Assembly (NCBI GenBank): GCA_004335835.1
Contig: RWJK01000786.1
Location: forward strand, 1-36,371
DNA: 36,371 nt
Direction: 5' to 3'
From: Scenedesmus sp. ARA3
Taxonomy: Eukaryota > Chlorophyta > Chlorophyceae > Sphaeropleales > Scenedesmaceae
The notes under the pieces are model-generated. The model saw nothing but the letters and a program-made list of their open reading frames with translations. It made no database searches and was not told the origin of the DNA. Every line of letters starts with the position of its first letter. Position 1 is the stretch's first letter. The translations under genes and the position numbers were made by a program. Positions 20,681 to 31,570 of this stretch are shown here, in pieces.

Positions 20681-22151
20681 ATGCAAGTCCGTTCGCAGAG
20701 CCCTTCTTGCTCTTCCCGTCAACACAGCAGCACCGTTTGCAGCAGCTACAGCAGCACGAGCAGCAGTGCAGGTATACAATGCAGCTACAGCATCCGTTTC
20801 GTTTTTGGAGGCAGCAGTAGCACTAGCAGCAGGCGGAGGACTAGCAGCAGTAGCAGCAGCAGCAGCAGCAGGAGTAGCAGCGATTCTGGCTGCAGTGGCA
20901 GCAGATCAAGGACAGTGCTGGTGTCAGCTGCACCGCTAGACAATACAGCGGCTGATAAACAAACAAGATGGGTAAGTGGGTAAGCAGAGCCACCGCAACA
21001 CTGTGCCAGCATGTGGCGCACTCAGTGCAGTGACTGCACAGCGTTGACTGTTATGCAGACGTTGATGGATTGCTGCTGTTGTCTGCATGGCTGTTGCTAA
21101 TGCAGCGCGAAGGTTGAAAACTTAGCTAATACTTGTGTAAAACTGTGGCATGCGGCATTATAGTGGCAAGTCAACACTTCCTTGATGCTGCGTGTGTGCA
21201 GTGATGCTGTTGCATTCCTGTGTTGCATCGACAAGCATGCAGCTGAGCGCTGCTGTTTCTTGGCGAACTTGGCTCTCACTCCATGTGATGAACCTGGCGT
21301 AATGTTAACAGGCCTCTACCGGATTACCAGCGCTGCTGTGGCTACTTGCATTGCAGGCCTTGCCACCAGCAGCATGGGTCAGTGCAGTCGCAGCAGATGT
21401 GCCATCAGTGGATGTGGACAGCATGCCAGCATACAGCCACCTGCTGCAGGAGAGCCTCATCCTGCAGCCCAGCCTGCTCATGCAGCCGCCACAACAAGCA
21501 GCTGCCAGTGTGGTCGTGCTTGAGCGGTGCCTGCGGCTCAGTGCAGTGTGGCTAGGACCAAGTGCCGTGTCGCAGCTGCTGGCGAGTTACAGCCCGGCCA
21601 GCTTGGCCAGCCATTTGTCAGATCTGCTAGGGGTATGGCTCGGTGCTGGGCAGGTGCCGCATTCTTTTGGGCAGCTGTGGCTAGAGGCGCCTGCTGCTCT
21701 TCTGGACTGGGATGGACCTTCGTTTCAGCGGCACTTGGCAGACTTGCAGCAGCAGCTGCCTGACATGCCCATTGGGCGGCTGCTTGCCAGCAGCAGCAGC
21801 CTCGCGGGCATGCTGCTGTCACTGCATGACGTGTCGCAGTTGGATAGCTGTGTGCTGAAGCATGGCGGCTTCCTTTTCATTGCACCTGATTTTTGCAACA
21901 TCAGCGTGAAGGAGGAAGTAGACGAGGTTGAGGGGGGCGGCTCTGCAGATATTGGCGGAACACAGCAGGGCACTTTGGTTTACCATGTGTATGGCTGCGC
22001 CAAAGGATTAAAACACTCTGCGCAGTCTGTCAGCACCCGACATAGCGGCGACTTTCAACAACCTGTGTTGTTGATGCGGCTGGATGCAAGGTCGCCCAGT
22101 GATGTTGGCTTGATGCCTATTGCCATACTTCCACCGCGCCTGCTGGGGTGA
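20681..22151 (+). CDS. Two-exon gene, unknown function, Ser-rich N-terminus
   Basis: Exon 1 runs from ATG 20681 to 20971, with donor GTAAGT right after a Trp codon. Exon 2 starts at 21357 after TTGCAG and ends at TGA 22149-22151. Phases match (0/0), giving about 361 aa. Residues 1-95 are Ser/Arg-rich from AGC and AGT tracts and could be a targeting or disordered region. The remainder is Leu/Ala-rich and helical, with a conserved-looking core (F-G-Q-L-W-L-E-A-P, H-L-S-D-L-L-G-V-W-L, L-K-H-G-G-F-L-F-I-A-P-D-F-C), an acidic patch near V-K-E-E-V-D-E-V-E and a C-terminal P-I-A-I-L-P-P-R-L-L-G. I do not recognise the family. An additional small exon between the two cannot be excluded. Confidence 0.6.
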
Positions 22152-22727
22152 TGCATGCTACAATGCACATTGGAAGCGTGCTGAGCATGTGCTGCACGGT
22201 CTTTTGTAGCAGTGGTTGTCAATGTCAGTGTCGTTTGCTGCCGTGAGTGTGCAGATGAACAGGCAAACCGGCTTCTATGAAGCAGTTGGATGTTTGAGTT
22301 TTCAGAGGTTGCCTTTGGTTCTGTCTGCAGCCTTGGCGCGCTACCTCAGATGGTGCCTTTCGATTCTGGTCAAAGCAGCAGAAGCACCTGGCGTTCCTGG
22401 GTGGTGGTAGCGCTGATGGCTTTTCCCCACGTGACTGAAGCACCACCATGTGTGCAGCCTGGCATCTGATGCTCAGCAGCAGCTTGCAGGTGAGGGCAAC
22501 TGCTTCAGCTGCAGCCAGCACGGGTCCTTGGTGGCTGCTCATACCTAGCTATGCCATGCTACTGCAGGGTGCTCTGTAGATAATGGCGCAAGTGCACAAC
22601 TTTGGTGTTCCTGGCTCGGCAGCTACAAGCCATAGTGTTGCTAACTGCAGCGACAGCTCGCAAACGCACTTGAGGTTCTTCAGCTGGGCCTCGTGCGGGG
22701 GACATTTGCGTGATGCCTTGCTGCATG

Positions 22728-22820
<93 letters not shown>

Positions 22821-23182
22821 AGGCAGCTGGGTCTGTCAGGGGATGCGCGGCCGCTGGCGCTGACAGTTTGGAGAGTGTGTGCTGATGGTGGGTGCAGCTG
22901 GCCAGGTAGAGTGAGAGGGCAGGGCTGCTCTGCACAGCTAATCTATATGGCTCTGTCCATTTCCTTGCATGGCGTACCGACAGCGTGCTGCTGCTTTATG
23001 GCTGCGTTTGGCCAGTTATGCCCGTGCTTCCTGCAGCCTGTTTGATGTCCCCTGCTTCCTGCGTCACTGCACAGCTGACAGCTTAGTGTTGCTGACACAT
23101 CATACACCTGCTGGATGCGCAATGCATTTTGCTGTGCAAACCTGCTTGCAGCTGCCACGCCATCTGCCCTGTATTCCTGCAG
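22152..23182. other. Unresolved region with few coding hints
   Basis: Short open stretches exist (for example L-G-L-S-G-D-A-R-P-L-A-L-T-V-W after the CAG at 22821), but no consistent chain of exons could be assembled. The main feature is the long CTG tract at 22730-22820. Confidence 0.4.
22730..22820 (+). repeat. Perfect (CTG)30 microsatellite
   Basis: About thirty uninterrupted CTG units are followed immediately by CAG/GCAGCTGGG. It is the longest pure trinucleotide tract in the window. Open frames through it (poly-Leu, poly-Cys, poly-Ala, or poly-Ser on the other strand) are repeat artefacts. Confidence 0.98.
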
Positions 23183-23422
23183 GCATCAACTGAGACAGCC
23201 ACCACAGACGCGGGCACCCGTGCGGTATACTACACCACAAACGCGGGCGCTTCTGTGGCAGCGCAGGTGGAGCGCTTCAGCCGGCAGCTTCAGCCGCGGC
23301 CACTGCTGTCAGCACCCCGGGAGTGTTCAGCCCAGCCGGCAGCAACCAGCAGGGCTGCTGCTGCTGCTTTCGTACCCTGTCCCATCCAGTGGTGCTGCTG
23401 CTGTGCTGCTGGCCCTGTTTGA
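23183..23422 (+). CDS. Exon-like block, gene unassigned
   Basis: After the acceptor TTCCTGCAG a frame reads A-S-T-E-T-A-T-T-D-A-G-T-R-A-V-Y-Y, then N-A-G-A-S-V-A-A-Q-V-E-R-F-S-R-Q-L, and continues to a TGA at 23420-23422. A likely donor is CAG/GTGGAG after 23265. The first half has good amino-acid diversity. The second half degenerates into CTG/GCT-driven Ala and Cys runs, so the exon probably ends earlier. No family recognised. Confidence 0.3.
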   Translation, partial: ASTETATTDAGTRAVYYTTNAGASVAAQVERFSRQLQPRPLLSAPRECSAQPAATSRAAAAAFVPCPIQWCCCCAAGPV

Positions 23423-23781
23423 AGGCTGCGAGGCAGCAGGGAATTTGCAGCGGTCTCAAGAAAGCAGCAGGCCGTGAAGGGAGCCAGAGGCGGCAACAGC
23501 AGCAGCAGCAGCACCAGCAGTATGCTTGATGACTCTGCAGATGTGCGTCAGGAGCTGTCTGTGGTAATTGCGACGAGATGCGCCAGGTGCACTGACTGTT
23601 AACTTGAACACCTGTTGCCAATCACATTCCAGCAAATGTTTGTGGTGGAGCCTGTGTGAGTGGTGCACAGTGACGCAACTGTGTGAGCTGGCATCACCAC
23701 TGTATTTCATCTGCATGTTAGTGGTTGGTGTGGTTCTGTGGTTGCTTGTACGATCTTCCTTGATTGCTCGCTCTGCCCCAG

Positions 23782-23912
23782 GTGCTTTTGCTGGTCATTT
23801 TGCACATGCTGGTTTGTTTGTGCCCCGGGCTTCGCTGTGGGCGGTGTCAAGGGCTGCGCTGCACACACAGTGGACGTATGTCTTTCACTATGAGCTTCGC
23901 CAACAGTTGAAG
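23782..23912 (+). CDS. Exon-like block, gene unassigned
   Basis: Between CTGCCCCAG and AAG/GTGGACAGG the frame reads G-A-F-A-G-H-F-A-H-A-G-L-F-V-P, then L-W-A-V-S-R-A-A-L-H-T-Q-W-T-Y-V-F-H-Y-E-L and R-Q-Q-L-K. This is well mixed and protein-like, with both splice sites present. It may belong to the same gene as the repeat protein downstream (24364-25748), but the linking exons were not found. Confidence 0.4.
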
Positions 23913-24363
23913 GTGGACAGGTGTTGGCGTTTTGGTGATGATGACGCCTGTGCTATACGTTGACGCGACTGTTTTATTCCTGTCATACATGTAGCTTTGG
24001 CCTGAGCTTTGTCCTGAGAATTCAAAGCAGAGCCCTAGCAAGGAAACCCGATGCACACATAACATTGCAGGCGTCTGGCCCAATAAAGCCTTATGCGTGA
24101 CGGATAAACCAAAGTATTAGCTTTGCACGATGATGTTGTGGATGCACTGCCGACCTTCCCCATGCCGTTCTGCGCATGGACACTCATTTCTTTGATAGGA
24201 GCATGTAGTTTAGTAGGAACCCTTATTTTCGGAGCAGTGAGAAGAGTACCTACCGAGCCAGGCTGTTTGGTCGTGTTCACCTTGACCGTGCTGACCGCAT
24301 CGTGGCAGCTCAGCCTCAAGGTCTGCTGCGACTGTTGTACACTTAACTCGTTTGCTTCTGGTT
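23913..24363. other. Possible exon remnants before the repeat-protein gene
   Basis: At about 24212-24344 a plus frame reads F-R-S-S-E-K-S-T-Y-R-A-R-L-F-G-R-V-H-L-D-R, then A-D-R-I-V-A-A-Q-P-Q-G-L-L-R-L, before TAA. It is convincingly protein-like but lacks a clear donor. A frame change separates it from the block starting at 24364. Confidence 0.25.
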
Positions 24364-25748
24364 ATGCCTGTGCAACATGACCCTGACGACGCTGACGAAT
24401 TCAAAGTCATGCAGAGCAGTAGAGCCATCTTTTTGAAGGTCTTTCAACATGAAAGATGCAGCTTTTTGAACGGCTTACCGGTTGTTGTGTGTTTTGCAGG
24501 CCAACAATCAGTCTATCTCAATTAACCATGGATACATTATCCCTGCATCAGCGCCCATGCTTGAAGCTGGGTCGCAATGGAAGCCAGCTGACACAGCAGT
24601 TGCTGCGACTGCGGTTACAGCCAATGAATCAGCAGCAGCAACTGGTAAAAGGCCCAACTGGCCAGTACAGCAGCATTCGCTCATGAGTGCAGGCGGAAAC
24701 CCGGCAGCACAACCCTATCCAGACTTGGAAGAACCAGCAGAGCACAAGCGTCAGGTGGGGCATCAACAGCTGCCCATTGAAGGGCTGTGATCCTGCTGGT
24801 CATGTCCTAATCATGCAATCTTGACCTGGTTGCTGTGTTGTGATGTGCTTTACAGCTGGTTCAGTTACGCAAGTGCTTATTGTGCTTACTGCCTTGCCGA
24901 TTTGCCGGCTGCGCTCCCTGCAGCTGGACAAGGCCGCTCCCAATGCTGCCAATCTCCCAGCCAGTCATGGCAAACACGTCGCTGGTGCAGCTGAGTACAC
25001 GGCCGGCTATGGCAAGCTGCTCATCGACTCAGCTGGGCAGCCAGCACAGCAGGCGGCTGTGGCAGCAGTGCTGGAAGTGCAGCCAGGCCCTTCAACAACA
25101 GATGCAGATCTGCTCAAAGCTGGCTATGGCAAGCTGCTAGATGGCACTGCTGAGCAGCAGGCACAGCAGGCGGTTTCAGCAGCTGTGCCAGAAGTGCAGC
25201 CAGACTCTGAAACAGCAGATGCAGCTCAGCTTAAAGCTGGCTGTGGCAAGCCGCTAAATGGCACTGCTGAGCAGCAGGCACAGAAGGCGGTGTCAGCAGC
25301 CGTGCCTGAAGTGCAGCCAGGCACTCCAACAACAGATGCAGGTTTGCTCAAAGCTGGCTGTGGCAAGCTGCTAGATGGCACTGCTGAGCAGCAGGCACAG
25401 CATGCGATTGTGGCAGCAGTGCTGGAAGCACAGCCAGGCCCTCCAACAGCATATGCAGCTCAGCTCAAAGCTGGCTATGGCAAGCTGTTAGATGGAACAG
25501 CTGAGCAGCAGGCACAGCAGGCGGGTGCGGCAGGTGCAACAGCAAACACGCCAGTAGCCACTTCAACAGCAAATGCAGCTGAGCTTAAAGCTGGCTATAA
25601 CAAGCTGCTTGTCAACTCAGCTGAGCAGCAGGCACAACATGTGGTTGTAGCAGCAGTGCTGCATAGCAGATATAGACCTCAGTGCAAGCTCTGGATGCAA
25701 GTGCTCCTCAACGATGCACACCAAAATCTGGCAGGCATCCAAGGCTAA
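24364..25748 (+). CDS. Protein with six tandem 39-residue repeats
   Basis: Three phase-0 exons are proposed: 24364-24438 (M-P-V-Q-H-D-P-D-D-A-D-E-F-K), 24500-24754 (after TTTTGCAG, ending CAG/GTGGGG) and 24924-25748 (after CCCTGCAG, ending TAA), about 384 aa. The first exon has a poor donor (GTCTTT) and a 61-base intron, so the true start may be upstream. The last exon carries six copies of L-K-A-G-Y-G-K-L-L-D-G-T-A-E-Q-Q-A-Q-Q-A plus a V-x-A-A-V-x-E-V-Q-P linker. The repeat is helical and Ala/Gln-rich, with an invariant G-x-K-x-L and A-E-Q-Q-A-Q. A TGTAA lies 166 bases after the stop. The family is not recognised; a scaffold or low-complexity repeat protein is possible. Confidence 0.55.
24996..25680 (+). 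repeat. Coding minisatellite, 117-bp unit, six copies
   Basis: Unit starts (CTCAAAGCTGGC or CTTAAAGCTGGC) fall at 25113, 25230, 25347, 25464 and 25584, preceded by a diverged unit at about 24996. Four intervals are 117 bases and one is 120, so the reading frame is always kept. Central units are nearly identical and edge units more diverged, as expected from unequal exchange. Confidence 0.95.
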
Positions 25749-25913
25749 AAGCCTTAGCCTTAGCAGCAAGCACTGCAGCTTGACTGCTTACCTTTCAGCC
25801 CAGATCTGCTTAGTCCAGCAATTGCTGCTGCTGCTCCTCCTAGCTGATCACAGACGGCTCGCCGCAGCTGCTGCTGCTCAAGCTGCTGCCAAGACTGGTT
25901 GATCGATGTCAGC

Positions 25914-25918
25914 TGTAA
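25914..25918 (+). promoter_or_regulatory. TGTAA poly(A) signal of the repeat-protein gene
   Basis: This is the canonical green-algal TGTAA, 166 bases after the TAA stop at 25748 and in the right orientation. It supports both the gene model and the chlorophyte assignment. Confidence 0.6.
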
Positions 25919-27624
25919 TTGCAATATGCCTGAACGCTGTCTCGGGGTCATCATGTGGCCACGAGACAGCTCAGCTGTGCTAGCAGCTGCAGGGTGATGG
26001 TTGCTGCTGATGCAGACGGGTTGCACTGATGATCTTCAACCAACGCAAAGAAAAACTTATATTAACTTCACTTCACTTAACTGAAGCAGGCTGTCGCACA
26101 TCAGCATTTTCGCGGCTGTGTCCAAGGTCTTGCGTAGAGCATCTGGCATGTGCGCACGTGGTGTCGTACAACTGCACAGGAAGTAAACAGACGTGAGCTA
26201 AAGTTGATTATAATCATCTCCATCGACTTAAAATTGATCTTAATATTGGTTTGTCGGCTGGCAGCACGATGGCCACCGAGTACTGCCCTTTGAAGGTCAG
26301 TACACGTGGACATGCATGTGCACATGGCACAGAGCATGCATGCTATGTTAAAATGGTCTGCAATAATACCCTGGAGTACACAGGCTGCAGGAACATCCAG
26401 CAGCATCAGCACTTCCATATCTGGCAGGCACATGACAAATCCGTACATGACAATCATGAGCACTAGCACATGCAAGCGGGAACTTGCTGCACCCAAGTGA
26501 TTTTACAGTACAATACAACTCATGTACAAAGGCGGTGCACACATCACCAGCCATTTCAACTACACGTACACCGAAACAGAGCCTCTGTTTGACTGAGTCA
26601 AAAAAGGTCCAGCTGTGACTGCTTGCTGTGGCACCTGGTGCTCAGGCACCTTCACACACTTCACACACTTCCCAGCAGCAAAGGAACAGGCATAACAGCA
26701 GAAAACAACCAAACCAAGGGCACTGAGATGTACAACGTTCAGCCAGCCACATACACAACAACACGCACTGTGGCAACAGAAACAACATAAACAGCTGATC
26801 CTATCCTGAACGACTGCGTAACATAACAAACGACTGCGTGCAAAACTTCAACAACCGCAGCCTGCAACACCCCCTAAGTAACCTGCTGGCGAGGCAAGTG
26901 TGGCTCTCTAAACCTGTCACACGGTGCAGCAAGTGTGTTGCTGCTGTGCCTGGCCCCGGCGCTGGTACAAAAGAGCCCATGTGGTGGTGAGGCTGCACCA
27001 CTAGCAGGTTAGTGCTGCTGAGTAGGCGTCATGCCTTTGTCAACAGAGTTATCATACAAGGTTGCATGCAAGCAGGCTAGCGAGAACCGCTGATTGGACA
27101 TAACCCACTGCATACTGGTAAAACCACCATCGGTGTGCAAAGTAGCAGCCAGGCTGACAGGGGCTGCTGCACAGCCTTGCAGGCACTGCAGCTGTGTCAA
27201 CGCAGTGCGCCGCACGCAACTGCTGGCAGTTGGCATGCACAGCCATGCACTCCTCAAAAGATGGATAGCACACAAAAAAGCACTGACAATGTGTCTCCCC
27301 TACGGTGCACTCTGACCTGCAACGACACTCGAACTTGCATGTCATGTGGTGAACATGTACATGCAGATCGCCAACTACTGCAATAACCTTCAACGCCAGT
27401 ATCCACTTCATACGCAGGGCTCCGGCCACTACGCAAGCTGAACTCCTGGCAACCACCTGTCGCACTTGATGATACAACAAACCCTCTGTCAGCCCACGGC
27501 ACAAACAATTATTCGGCAATGCCAGCCTCAACCAAGTGCATCAGCATAAGCCGCGTACCCATCCTGCTGCTGCTCCTCCTGCTGCTGCTCCTGCAAGTCC
27601 TAGCCCTCTACCGTGCTGACCATC

Positions 27625-27660
<36 letters not shown>

Positions 27661-27704
27661 ATTGCTCCTGCAGGTCCACACTCTCCGCGTCCAGCCAACA
27701 ATCG
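25919..27704. other. Intergenic, no supported gene
   Basis: The stretch lies between two convergent genes. It is comparatively AT-rich near 26040-26240 (for example ATTATAATCATC and TTAAAATTGATCTTAATATTGG) and has CTG tracts at 27561-27660. Open frames exist on both strands, but none has splice sites or recognisable composition. The 3' UTR of the minus-strand gene must lie in its right part. Confidence 0.5.
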
Positions 27705-28953
27705 CTACACTCCATCCTGCTGCTGCTGCTGCAGGTCCTCCCCCTCCACCCTGTGCCAGCCGTCACTGCTGCTGCTGTCATCGCCCTCCTGCCAGCCCCC
27801 ATCAGAGCTAAGTGACAGTGCAGCCAGCTCTGATGCTGCTGCCAGCACCTCAGCCAGGCTGCTGCAGGAGCCAGCAGCAGCAGCAGCAGCAGCAGCAGCA
27901 TCACCAGTGGTGCTGCTGCCTGACTGCGCCAGCAGCACAGCAGCTGGCACCTCTGACAGCGGGACGCCATGAGGATCGGCAAAAGGTCTTGCGTTCTCCA
28001 GATCCAGGTAATCAACTGTGTCCTCCAGTGCTTCTGCACTAGACTCGCTGGCAGCTGAGCCTGCTGCTGCCCCAGCTGCACCGACAGCTGGGCCTGCTGC
28101 TGCCTCAGCCGCAGCCAGTGCAGCTGGGCTGCTAGCCTCCAGCATCTCAAGCGACACAGCAGAGCCACTGCCGCTGAGACCACCCTGCTCCTCACTAAAA
28201 ACACTACCGCTGAGCCCATCTGCAGCAAGCAGCTGAGCTGCCAGCAAGCCACCAGCTGTGTGCCCACCAGCCTGTGAGTCAGCTACAGCAGCCTGCACTG
28301 GTGCAGCAAGCAGCTCAAAAGGGCCTGGCAGCTGGGGTCCAGCAGCTGCAGCTGCTGCCCCTTCTGCTGCACTGACAACTACAGCCTCTGCTGCTGCATC
28401 AAGCACTGAAGGGCTGTAGGGCTGCTGCTCAGCAGCCCTTGGCAAGCTAGCAATTGCACAGCCAGTGCCCTCACCACCACCCTGCTGCTGCTGCTGCATC
28501 CTGGCAGTAGGTGTGCTGGCAGCGCTGCTGCTGCCAATGCGCACGCTGTCAGCCAGTGCTGCGATGGCTGCTGTGGCGGTGCGCGCAGACTGCAGCTGCG
28601 CAGCCAGCAGCAGCTGCGTAGCTGGCTGAATGCCGCCACCTCCTGCCACACCAGCGCTGCTGCTGCCATAAGCTGCACCCTCCCCGTCAGCAGCAGACTC
28701 CATAACAGTGCCCCTGCTGCTACCTCCTGCAGCATCACCAGCCCCGTCTGCCTCCTCGTTCTGCTGCTGCTGCTGCCAGGCTGCTGCTGCCGCTGAGAGG
28801 CTCAGCAGCTCCTGCAGCAGGCCGTTGGTGGACCTGCCCTGACGCACCAGCAGCTCAGACAGCTGCAGCAGCACACCCCCGCTGCTGCTGCTGCTGCTGC
28901 TGCCCACCTCCCTGCTGACACCTGCTGCCGGCTGCTGCTGGCTGGCTGGCCCA

Positions 28954-28990
<37 letters not shown>

Positions 28991-31537
28991 CAAAGCGCCC
29001 CTCAAGGCTATCCAGCTGTGCCTGCAGGCAGGCCAGCGCCTCAGCAGTAGACGCCTCGTGGCGGCGCAGCGCAGCGGATGACTCAGCAAGGCCAGCCCGC
29101 AGCCCGCCAGCCTCAGCATGCAGGCAGCCCACCAGCGCTGCCAGCTGGGCGTTGTCCAGCCGCAGCTGCTCAACCATGGCAGCGGGCGCGGCGGCGGCGC
29201 TGCTGCTGCTGCTGCTGGTGGTGGTGGTGCTGCTGCTGGTGCTGGCCGCGGCAGCGGTGGTGACTGTGGGATCCATCACAACGTCAGTACCTGCTGCAGC
29301 TGTGAAGTAAGGTTGTGCATCGTCCAGTAACAGAGAATCCACCGTTACGTCGGCGGCAGCGCTGCTGCTGCTGGCGTTGCCAGTGCTGGCGGGGTTGGTG
29401 GTAGGCGCATCGTCATCAGCTGCTGCAGATGTGTTTGAAACAGTAGCTGCCACTGCCGAAGGTGCTGCAGAGGCGGGAAGCGCTTGAGGCTCTGCTGCCG
29501 CCTCTGCTGCTGCTGCTGCTGCCCCCTCTGCTGCTGCTGCCGCTGCCCCCTCTGCTGCTGCTGCTGCCTCTGTTGCAGCGCCTGCTGCTGATGCCGCTGC
29601 TGATGCCGCTGCTGATGCCGCGCCTGCTGCTGCCTCAGCCTGCCGCAGCTCCTGCAGTGAAGCATCGTCTGCTGCTGGCACCTGCCCCTCCCCTGGCAGC
29701 AGCAGCGCCTCCACGTCACCCAGGCTGACGCCAAAGGCAGCAGCAACGCGCGCCTTGAAGGCCTCCACGCGCTCCTGCAAGGCGGAGCAGATGGCACAGC
29801 GGACAGCAGTGTCAGGGGAGGGCATGCAGTGGTGTGCAAATAGAGGCAGCCACACGCGCCTTGAAGGCCTCCACGCGCTCCTGCACGCGGCAATAAAGAG
29901 CAGAGCAGGTTGCACAGCTGGAAGGCAAGCAGTGTCAGGGGAGGGCATGTACTGGTGTGCCGGGGGCAGCAACCACACGTGTATTGAAGGCCTGCACGCG
30001 CTCCGGCAGAGCAGAGCAGGTTGCACAGAAGGAAGGCAAGCAGAGTCAGGCCATACGTTGGTGTACAGAGAGCAGCAGCCACATGCGCCTTGAAGGCCTC
30101 CACGCGCTCCTGCAGGCGGCAGGGTGAGGCAGGGTGGTGGCATTGCGGGCAGTGTCAGTGCATGCACAGTGGGCAGCGAGGCATAGGGAGGTGCTGGATG
30201 CTTGGCAGCAGCCACACGCGCCTTGAAGGCCTCCACGCGCTCCTGCAGGCGGCATTTGGGAAAGAGCGGATGGCACAGCGGAAAGCAGTGTCAGGGGAGG
30301 GCATGCAGTGGTGTGCAGATAGAGGCAGCAACACGTGCCTTGAAGGCCTCCACACGCTCCTGCAAAGCAAATGACACAGCAGAGCAGGCCACATCAATGC
30401 ATGCTGTGGTAGGCAGACAGCAGCATGGAGGGCTGGGTGCTTGGCCACAAAGGCAGCAGCCAGGCGCCTTAAAGGCTGCCACGCGCTCCTGCAAAGCAAA
30501 TGGCACAGCAGAGCGGGTCAGGTCAAGGCATGCATTGGAAAGCAGACAGCAACAGTGGAGCGCTAAATGATTGGGCACATGCGCCTTGAAGGCCTCCACG
30601 AGCTCCTACAGGCGGCAGAGTGCGGCAGGGTCAGGCAGAGCAAGCCATGTCAAGGCTGGGGGTAGAATGGCATTTGTGTGGCTGGCCATGGATCCAGTAT
30701 GCCTGCACATCTGCAGCAGCCAGCGCACGAAGGCAGCGATGTTGGCAGCCTGCCTGTCTTGTAGGCTGGCCCTGCAGCTGCACATGTAAGGGCATGTCTA
30801 TAGCTGGCCATGCAGTATACAAGCTGCCACACAATGCACAAGGCGGCTGTCTGCGGCCCGCAGTCACCAGCAGTGCATTGATGTGCCCCAACAGCAGCAG
30901 CAGCAGACACACTCACCCTTGGCTCAGCAGCTAGACATGCAAGTATGGACTGCATATGTATGGCTGGCCATGCATTGAATAAGTTGGCACACGCTGCACA
31001 AGCCAGCAGTGCATCAATGCGCCACAGCAGTAGACGCACTCACCCCTGGCTCTGCAGTGCAGACGGGTGAGGGCATGTAAATACTGCTTGTGCTTTCAAC
31101 AAAAAGCTAGCACACAATGCACAAGGCAGCGCTGGCTGCGACCCGCAGCATTGTATTAGAGTGCCTCACAGCGGCAGTGCGCTCACCCCTGGCTCTGCAG
31201 TGAACACACGTGAGGGCACGTGTACAGCTCGTGCTTTCAAAAAGCTAGCACACAATGCACAAGACAGTGCTGGCCCGACACGCAGCATTGCGCTAGAGTA
31301 CCTCAGCAGCAGCAGCAGCAGCAGACTCACCCCTGGCTCCGCAGTGAAGATGTGCACAGCGCTGGCATCGTGCTCGCAGCACACCTCCACACGCAGCAGC
31401 CCAGCGCCAGCACTGCTGCTGGCACCGCCGCTGCTGGTGCTGCTGCTGCTGGCTGCTGCTGCCGCCGCATGCGCCTCTGGGGTGCCGCTGGCCTGAGCGC
31501 CTGGTGGTGCCGCTGCAAGCCCATCTGCTTTTGCTGG

Positions 31538-31570
<33 letters not shown>

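Noticed and set aside
22583..22885. Poly-Leu, poly-Cys and poly-Ser frames across the CTG tract
   Set aside because: They are pure microsatellite translation with no supporting flanking protein sequence.
27659..28267. 202-codon minus-strand frame overlapping the low-complexity exon
   Set aside because: It is an alternative frame of the same repeat-rich exon; the frame joined in phase to the upstream exon was preferred.
29741..30236. Reading the 154 codons upstream of 29774 as part of the protein
   Set aside because: The frame passes through tandem intron copies in shifting frames, while a phase-0 acceptor at 29774 joins a coherent domain to the upstream exon.
29741..30612. CRISPR-like array (eight spaced repeats)
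   Set aside because: Repeats are imperfect, spacers share sequence, and each repeat matches a coding exon boundary with a splice site.
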